Shown in pieces: positions 8,420-12,829 of a DNA stretch of 12,829 bases. Position numbers and translations under genes: made by a program. Below the pieces are notes generated by a model. It did no database searches. It worked only from the letters and a program-made list of their open reading frames with translations, and had not been told where the DNA came from. Positions within the stretch are counted from its first letter, which is position 1. Every line of letters starts with the position of its first letter. The DNA is from CAJUPY01 sp051871275 (lineage in GTDB: Bacteria > Bacteroidota > Bacteroidia > Bacteroidales > Muribaculaceae), in the NCBI GenBank assembly GCA_051871275.1, contig JBJECR010000070.1, positions 1 to 12,829 of the forward strand, read 5' to 3'.

Positions 8420-8836
8420 TTAAAACGAGCCTATTTCTCTTGGCGGCTGTGGCGGTTGTGGTGGCTGAGGGGGCTGCGACTGCGGATTTTGCGGTGCTGC
8501 AACATTCGGGCGCTGGAGAATATCAAAATTTTCCACTATTATTTCCGTAATAGTATGCTTGATAGCCGCTTTGTCCTGCCATACACGAGTTCTGAGTCTG
8601 CCTTCAATGTATAGTTTTGTGCCTTTGGAAATATATTTTTCCGCTATTTCCGCATCTTTAGCCCACATTACTATATTGTGCCACTCCGTGCGTTCCGGAA
8701 TAACGACACCTGTGGGAGATGTGCGTTGACGCTCTGTGGTGGCGAGCGAAAAAGACGCCATTGCCACACCGTCAAAATATCTTATTTCAGGATTTTTTCC
8801 TGTGAAACCCACGAGTATTACCTTGTTGACAGACAT
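8420..8836 (-). CDS. ssb: Single-stranded DNA-binding protein, probably a second paralogue
   Basis: Binds single-stranded DNA during replication, repair and recombination, normally as a tetramer. The OB fold fills residues 1-110: MSVNKVILVGFTGKNPEIRY at the start, then FSLATTE (29-35), EWHNIVMW (51-58) and GTKLYIEGRLRTRVW (72-86). A short Pro/Gln-rich linker follows, made of QPP repeats (121-132). The tail ends REIGSF and has only one acidic residue near the tip. The family's partner-binding tip is normally several acidic residues followed by Pro-Phe (DDxPF). The total of 138 residues is at the short end for the phylum. Bacteroidota often place a main ssb near mutY and gldE, and no such neighbours are seen here, so I infer an additional copy. 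Upstream is a repeat-filled spacer. The only promoter-like sequence there is TAACTTTC (8852 down to 8845), one base off consensus. Confidence 0.93.
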   Translation of the reverse strand: MSVNKVILVGFTGKNPEIRYFDGVAMASFSLATTERQRTSPTGVVIPERTEWHNIVMWAKDAEIAEKYISKGTKLYIEGRLRTRVWQDKAAIKHTITEIIVENFDILQRPNVAAPQNPQSQPPQPPQPPQPPREIGSF

Positions 8837-8853
8837 ATTTTTGTGAAAGTTAA

Positions 8854-8910
8854 TGAGTTATTGAGTGATGAGTGGATGAGTTGATGAGTTGATGAGTGGA
8901 TGAGCGATGA
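8854..8910 (+). repeat. Octamer tandem repeat, consensus TGAGTKGA
   Basis: Seven head-to-tail units beginning TGAG run from 8854 to 8907. Five are 8 bases long and two are shortened to 7 (TGAGTGA and TGAGCGA), and a partial TGAA follows. The four central units alternate TGAGTGGA and TGAGTTGA. The array starts 17 bp upstream of the ssb ATG, where an ssb promoter or leader would be expected. Intergenic repeats of this general kind are common in Bacteroidota. Confidence 0.8.
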
Positions 8911-8916
8911 ATTCAA

Positions 8917-8975
8917 AATTATGCATTATGAATTATGCATCATTAATTATGAATTATGCATTATGAATTATGCAT
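8917..8975 (+). repeat. 14-bp AT-rich tandem repeat, consensus AATTATGCATTATG
   Basis: Copies of AATTATGCAT start at 8917, 8931, 8952 and 8966. Spacing is 14 bases, except for an extra half unit AATTATG at 8945-8951. Each copy holds the palindrome ATGCAT, so the array can fold on either strand. The right end overlaps the ArgD-type gene: the stop codon (8968-8970) and the last two codons fall inside the final copy. Because the period is not a multiple of three, the array is not itself a coding repeat. Confidence 0.85.
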
Positions 8976-10098
8976 TAAGAAGAGCGTCCTTGAATTTTTC
9001 CACAAATGCAGCGGCTTCCTCCATAGTGAGGCAAAGCGGTGGCAAAAGTCGAATAACGTTTGTGCCGGAAGCACCCGTAAACACGTGATAGTCAAAGATA
9101 AGACGTTTGCGGAGCTCTTTTGCAGGGTATTCCATTTCAATACCTATCATAAGTCCGCGCCCGCGTACCTCTTTCACTCCTTTCAGTCCTTGCAGAGAGT
9201 CTAAAAGGAATTTACCCACTTTTGCAGCATTTTCCACCAGATTTTCCGCTTCCATAACGTCAAGGACTGCTGTAGCAGCGGCACATGCAAGGTGATTGCC
9301 ACCGAAAGTGGTGCCGAGTTGACCATATACAGCCTTAAATTTAGGTGAGATAAGCACACCGCTCATAGGGAAGCCGTTTGCTATACCTTTTGCCACGGTC
9401 ACCAAGTCCGCACGGATACCGGAATATTGGTGTGCAAAGAATTTACCGCTGCGACCGTAGCCGGACTGAATTTCGTCGGCAATGAGAATAACACCATTGT
9501 CCTCAGTCACTTTTCGCAGCTGACGCATAAAGTCATCGCTCGGAATCTGCACACCGCCGACGCCTTGTATGCCTTCTATTATCACGCATGCCACGTCACC
9601 TTTGCGGATTTCCGCTTCCACTGCGGCAATGTCGCCAAGCGGTACAAAAGTAACGATATCGTTGCGATTTATTTCTGCCTTATAGTTCAGATTGTCTGTC
9701 ACTTCCACTGCTGCGGAGGTGCGTCCGTGAAAGGCTTTGGAAAATGCTATCACGCGGCGGCAACCCGTGTGGAAAGAAGCAAGTTTGAGTGCGTTTTCAT
9801 TTGCTTCCGCACCGGAGTTTACGAGGAAGAGACTGTAATCATCATAGCCGCAGACTTTGCCAAGACGTGCCGCAAAATTTTCCTGAATGGAATTTTTCAC
9901 GGAGTTTGAGTAAAAGCCTATTTTGGCAAGCTGCTCCTGAATTTTCTCTATATAATGAGGGTGTGAATGGCCTATTGAAATCACGGCATGACCACCATAT
10001 AAGTCAAGGTATTCCGTACCTTCGGAATCCCAAACTTTGCAGCCTTTTCCCCTTGCAATTTCTACGTCATAGAGGGGATAAACGGGGAATAAATTCAT
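8968..10098 (-). CDS. argD: Class III aminotransferase, probably acetyl- or succinyl-ornithine aminotransferase
   Basis: PLP-dependent enzyme of the ArgD branch of class III aminotransferases, predicted to interconvert N-acylglutamate semialdehyde and N-acylornithine in arginine synthesis. Bacteroidota with the succinylated route would use the succinyl form. Visible motifs are LDLYGGHAVISIGHSHP (31-47), NSGAEANENALK (94-105) at the PLP phosphate, FHGRT (123-127), IIEGIQGVGG (173-182), ADEIQSGYGR (207-216) with Asp208, and the Schiff-base Lys237 in TVAKGIANGFPMSG. GTTFGGNHLACAA follows as expected. The 376-residue length is normal. No other arg genes are present, so acetylornithine cannot be told from a related amino donor such as ornithine or GABA by context. 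It lies 57 bp after trmD with no terminator between. Its last residues, NA-stop, are encoded inside a tandem repeat. Confidence 0.85.
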   Translation of the reverse strand: MNLFPVYPLYDVEIARGKGCKVWDSEGTEYLDLYGGHAVISIGHSHPHYIEKIQEQLAKIGFYSNSVKNSIQENFAARLGKVCGYDDYSLFLVNSGAEANENALKLASFHTGCRRVIAFSKAFHGRTSAAVEVTDNLNYKAEINRNDIVTFVPLGDIAAVEAEIRKGDVACVIIEGIQGVGGVQIPSDDFMRQLRKVTEDNGVILIADEIQSGYGRSGKFFAHQYSGIRADLVTVAKGIANGFPMSGVLISPKFKAVYGQLGTTFGGNHLACAAATAVLDVMEAENLVENAAKVGKFLLDSLQGLKGVKEVRGRGLMIGIEMEYPAKELRKRLIFDYHVFTGASGTNVIRLLPPLCLTMEEAAAFVEKFKDALLNA

Positions 10099-10155
10099 CT
10101 TTTTTACTTTTATGTGTATCGTTAAACCTAAAATACTTGTTTAGAGCTTCTTGCG

Positions 10156-10833
10156 TCAGTCGTCAAGAAGACCGGGACGGAGACGCTTTGTGCGTTCCAC
10201 AGCCTGCTCGTGTTTCCACTGTGCAATTTTGGCTTCATGTCCGGAAAGGAGGATGTCCGGCACTTTCCACCCATTGTATTCCGCAGGGCGTGTATAGACC
10301 GGAGGAGCAAGGAGATTATCCTGGAAAGAATCGCTGAGTGCAGACTGCTCATCACCGATAGCCCCGGGGATAAGTCGCACTATAGCATCGGCAATGATTA
10401 TCGCCGGCATTTCGCCACCCGTCAGCACATAGTCGCCTATGGAAATTTCACGCGTCACCAGGTGCTCGCGGATTCGATAATCCACGCCCTTGTAGTGTCC
10501 GCAAAGGATTATGATGTTTTCAGCCATAGAAAGGCTGTTTGCCATGGGCTGATTCAATATTTCGCCGTCCGGAGTGGTGAAAATCACTTCATCGTAGTGT
10601 CGCTCGGCTTTGAGTGCGGAGATACACCTGTCAACAGGCTCGATTTTCATCACCATGCCCGCTTCACCGCCAAAAGGATAGTCATCAACTTTGTGGTGGC
10701 GGTCCGTGGTGTAGTCGCGGATATTGTGAATGGCATACTCCACAAGCCCCTTGTCTGACGCACGTTTCAAGATGGAGCAGCCCAGAGGAGACTCGAAGAT
10801 TTCAGGGAGCACTGTCAGGATATCTATTCGCAT
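10156..10833 (-). CDS. trmD: tRNA (guanine37-N1)-methyltransferase
   Basis: Methylates G37 next to the anticodon of tRNAs with G36, using S-adenosylmethionine, and so prevents +1 frameshifting. The 225-residue product is a SPOUT (trefoil knot) enzyme and normally works as a dimer. Motifs are DDYPFGGEAGMV (50-61), CGHYKGVDYRI (111-121), the knot loop IGDYVLTGGE (132-141), SALSDSF (164-170) with the likely catalytic Asp168, and the C-terminal YTRP and LLSGHEAKI blocks. CGHYKG in place of the CGRYEG of proteobacteria is, from memory, the Bacteroidales form. The gene is not in the rpsP-rimM-trmD-rplS cluster of many bacteria. It follows trpS by 46 bp with no promoter box or hairpin in the gap, so co-transcription is likely. 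Confidence 0.96.
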   Translation of the reverse strand: MRIDILTVLPEIFESPLGCSILKRASDKGLVEYAIHNIRDYTTDRHHKVDDYPFGGEAGMVMKIEPVDRCISALKAERHYDEVIFTTPDGEILNQPMANSLSMAENIIILCGHYKGVDYRIREHLVTREISIGDYVLTGGEMPAIIIADAIVRLIPGAIGDEQSALSDSFQDNLLAPPVYTRPAEYNGWKVPDILLSGHEAKIAQWKHEQAVERTKRLRPGLLDD

Positions 10834-10879
10834 TTTTTCTTACTTATATATTGTAACTTTACTTGCAAAAGGCAATTGG

Positions 10880-11965
10880 TTATTTCTTATATTTCTCTGC
10901 TTGAGAAGAGATAAGTGCTGCATCATCAAAGTAATTGATTTTCATTGCCTTTCTCACCTCGTCAAGTGTCTGAGCAGCCACTTTACGTGCTTCTTCCGTA
11001 CCTTTTTTGAGGATTTCATATACGGCAGGAATGTCTTGCTCGTATTTTTGGCGGCGTTCGCGGATTGGCTGAAGTTCTTCTTCCAGAATATTGATAAGGA
11101 TTTTCTTCACTGTTCCGTCGCCAAGTCCTCCGCGAGTGTAGTGGTCCTTGAGTTCCTGCAGCGAAGCGTAGTCCGGAGCGTATTTCGGGAAATGTTCCGG
11201 GTGAGAGAAAGCGTCAAGGTAGATAAACGGGCAGTTGCCTTCCAGGTGACCGGGGTCGGAGACATTGAGGTGCTGCGGATCCGTGTACATGCTTTTCACC
11301 TTTTTTGCCACATCTTTGGGGCTGTCTGAGAGATAAATACAGTTTCCCAGAGATTTGCTCATCTTTGCTTTGCCGTCTGTTCCGGGAAGTCGCAGACAAG
11401 CGGCATTTTCCGGCAATAGGATTTCCGGCTCTACGAGGGTGTTGCCATAGACATTGTTAAAGCGAGCCACGATTTCGCGAGTAAGTTCAATCATTGGAGC
11501 CTGGTCTTCGCCCACAGGCACTGTCGTAGCCTTAAACGCCGTAATATCAGACGCTTGGCTCACAGGGTAAGAGAAAAATCCCATAGGGATACTCTGCTCG
11601 AAGTTACGCATCTTGATTTCCGTTTTCACAGTCGGGTTACGCTGCACGCGGGAGACGGTGACGAGGTTCATGTAGTAAAACGCAAGTTCCGTGAGTTCCG
11701 GCACTGCAGACTGAATGAATATAGTGGTTTTTTCCGGGTCAATACCCACGGAAAGATAGTCCAAAGCTACTTCAATAATATTTTGACGAATTTTCTCAGG
11801 GTTGTCAGCATTATCCGTAAGTGCCTGAGCATCAGCTATCATAACAAAGATTTTGTCAAACTCACCGGAGTTTTGCAGTTCCACTCTGCGACGCAGAGAA
11901 CCAACGTAGTGCCCCAGGTGCAGTTTACCTGTAGGGCGGTCGCCTGTTAGAATTATTTTTTTCAT
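10880..11965 (-). CDS. trpS: Tryptophanyl-tRNA synthetase
   Basis: Class I aminoacyl-tRNA synthetase that charges tRNA-Trp, active as a cytosolic homodimer. The chosen start (ATG at 11963-11965) gives MKKIILTGDRPTGKLHLGHY, the family N-terminus, with the HIGH-type motif HLGH at 16-19. The KMSKS motif is intact at 201-205, preceded by the LRLPGTDGKA block. Other family blocks are MIADAQALTDN and the substrate loop VPVGEDQAPMIELTREI. The product is 361 residues. An in-frame ATG five codons upstream (11978-11980) would add MQTQD. I prefer the downstream start because relatives begin at MKK or similar and the upstream ATG would leave a leader of under 10 nt. The gene is divergent from tsaB, with a consensus promoter upstream, and is probably first in trpS-trmD-argD. 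Confidence 0.95.
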   Translation of the reverse strand: MKKIILTGDRPTGKLHLGHYVGSLRRRVELQNSGEFDKIFVMIADAQALTDNADNPEKIRQNIIEVALDYLSVGIDPEKTTIFIQSAVPELTELAFYYMNLVTVSRVQRNPTVKTEIKMRNFEQSIPMGFFSYPVSQASDITAFKATTVPVGEDQAPMIELTREIVARFNNVYGNTLVEPEILLPENAACLRLPGTDGKAKMSKSLGNCIYLSDSPKDVAKKVKSMYTDPQHLNVSDPGHLEGNCPFIYLDAFSHPEHFPKYAPDYASLQELKDHYTRGGLGDGTVKKILINILEEELQPIRERRQKYEQDIPAVYEILKKGTEEARKVAAQTLDEVRKAMKINYFDDAALISSQAEKYKK

Positions 11966-11993
11966 ATCTTGTGTTTGCATTATATATAGTTTG

Positions 11994-12023
11994 CAAAGTT
12001 ACTATTTATTTTGCTTATTGCAA
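11994..12023 (-). promoter_or_regulatory. trpS promoter (Bacteroidota type)
   Basis: On the minus strand TAACTTTG (12001 down to 11994) is an exact TAnnTTTG box, with TTG (12023 down to 12021) 19 nt upstream as the -33 element. It is the best promoter in the window. The predicted transcript starts about 20-25 nt before the trpS ATG, too short a leader for a T-box or trp attenuator, and none is seen. Confidence 0.75.
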
Positions 12024-12044
12024 TTTTAATTCGGAGATTTTGAG

Positions 12045-12052
12045 TAATTTTG
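12045..12052 (+). promoter_or_regulatory. tsaB promoter, -7 box
   Basis: TAATTTTG on the plus strand matches TAnnTTTG exactly and ends 18 bp before the tsaB ATG. The -33 element is unclear: TTG at 12018-12020 is 24 nt away, a long spacing. This box explains the TTG at 12050-12052, which extends the open frame but is promoter sequence and not a start codon. Confidence 0.6.
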
Positions 12053-12070
12053 CACCATAATAACATAATT

Positions 12071-12760
12071 ATGGCAGTAATACTGAATATTGATACGTCA
12101 ACGGAGGTCTGTTCCGCCGCTCTGACGGCAGAAGGCATGATTCTTTTCCACTTGGAAACGTTTGAAGGACAAAATCACGCCACTTTGCTCACAGGCTATG
12201 TTAAACGGTGCCTTGACTATGCTCGTGAAAAAGAACTTAAACTTGATGCCATTGCGGTAAGCATGGGTCCGGGCAGTTATACCGGTCTCAGAATAGGTCT
12301 TTCCGAAGCGAAAGGACTGGCATACGCACTTGATGTGCCGCTGATAGGCATTGACACACTGCAACTTATGGCTGTTTCCGCTATGTTTCGCAACGACATT
12401 GACCCTGATGTGCTTTATGCACCTATGATCGACGCTCGCCGCATGGAGGTCTATACCGCCATTTACGACTTGAGCCTGAACACACTTGTAGAGCCGACAC
12501 CGCTGATTGTGCAGGCAGACAGTTTCGACAAGTGGCTCAGCGAGGGGAAGGTAGCATTTTTCGGTAATGGCAGCGACAAGGTTCGTGACGTAATAAAGCA
12601 CGAAAATGCCATTTTTATTGACGACATCAAGCCACTTGCCGTGGATATGTGTGCACTGGCGGAGAGAGCATATTCCCGCCGTGAATTTTTAGACACTGCA
12701 TACTGCACACCTCGCTATCTTAAAGAATTTCAAGCAACAAAACCAAAGAAACTATTTTAA
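12071..12760 (+). CDS. tsaB: tRNA N6-threonylcarbamoyladenosine biosynthesis protein TsaB
   Basis: Partner of the TsaD-TsaE complex that attaches threonylcarbamoyl to A37 of tRNAs reading ANN codons. TsaB is a catalytically inactive ASKHA-fold paralogue of TsaD that holds TsaD in the complex. From the ATG at 12071 the product is 229 residues, the usual size. Visible are the ASKHA opening MAVILNIDTSTEVCSAAL (1-18), the diagnostic SMGPGSYTGLRIGLSEAKGL (64-83) and MIDARRMEVYTAIYD (119-133). The frame stays open upstream to a TTG at 12050, but that TTG is inside the -7 promoter box and the extra residues (MHHNNII) are not family-like. No tsaD, tsaC or tsaE is near. The gene is divergent from trpS, and both act on tRNA. 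Confidence 0.95.
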   Translation: MAVILNIDTSTEVCSAALTAEGMILFHLETFEGQNHATLLTGYVKRCLDYAREKELKLDAIAVSMGPGSYTGLRIGLSEAKGLAYALDVPLIGIDTLQLMAVSAMFRNDIDPDVLYAPMIDARRMEVYTAIYDLSLNTLVEPTPLIVQADSFDKWLSEGKVAFFGNGSDKVRDVIKHENAIFIDDIKPLAVDMCALAERAYSRREFLDTAYCTPRYLKEFQATKPKKLF

Positions 12761-12829
12761 AAAGATTGTTTTAACAATATGAAACGGACATGAACGGCTT
12801 TCGCCAAAGGGAATGAAAAGGGATTTCAT

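Noticed and set aside
8900..9088. Plus-strand open frame across the repeats encoding MNYELCI-like units
   Set aside because: It is read through the 14-mer repeat and antisense to the aminotransferase gene. The period is not a multiple of three and the product has no family likeness.
10730..11329. Plus-strand open frame of 199 codons across the trmD-trpS junction
   Set aside because: It is antisense to two well-supported genes, and its hydrophobic stretches come from the opposite strand's codons.
12765..12778. Small inverted repeat ATTGTT-TT-AACAAT after tsaB
   Set aside because: Six AT-rich pairs with a two-base loop and no T-run do not make a convincing terminator.
12813..12829. Possible start of a further plus-strand gene (ATG at 12813) at the right edge
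   Set aside because: Only five codons are visible, so nothing can be recognised. Upstream ATGs in the same spacer close after a few codons.

Overview
The window reads as ordinary chromosomal housekeeping DNA from a member of the Bacteroidota, most likely Bacteroidales. Protein sequence supports this: IMP dehydrogenase, TrpS, TrmD and the short SerA all have the Bacteroidales form as I know it. The promoters support it too. Upstream of guaB, serC, trpS and tsaB there are boxes that exactly match the TAnnTTTG -7 element used by the primary sigma factor of this phylum. I cannot name a genus. No rRNA, tRNA, CRISPR, phage or insertion sequence is visible.

Layout, left to right. guaB (minus) and a large PiT phosphate transporter gene (plus) are divergent across a 191 bp spacer holding the guaB promoter. 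The phosphate transporter gene converges on a serC-serA operon (minus), with a shared bidirectional terminator between them. Upstream of serC lie its promoter and then the strong terminator of an OPT-family transporter gene (minus). The OPT gene follows a single-strand-binding-protein gene closely (33 bp). A 131 bp spacer built of two kinds of short tandem repeat separates ssb from an ArgD-type aminotransferase gene. That gene sits downstream of trmD and trpS, all on the minus strand with gaps of 46-57 bp, so trpS-trmD-argD is probably one transcript. trpS is divergent from tsaB (plus), whose true start lies inside the longest open frame. The last 69 bp hold no supported gene.

How the genes work together. 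Several products belong to central metabolism and translation: GMP synthesis (GuaB), serine synthesis steps 1 and 2 (SerA, SerC), arginine or ornithine synthesis (ArgD type), tRNA charging (TrpS) and tRNA modification (TrmD for m1G37, TsaB for t6A37). Two are inner-membrane importers, for phosphate and probably peptides. Apart from serC-serA, and the loose translation theme of trpS, trmD and tsaB, the neighbours do not form one pathway.

I found no convincing new biological system. The points most worth a second look are the SSB with a degenerate C-terminal tip, the Lys-for-His SerA active site, the helical cytoplasmic domain fused to PiT, the compound repeat that supplies the end of the argD-type gene, and a decayed copy of the PiT gene's 3' end just downstream of it.
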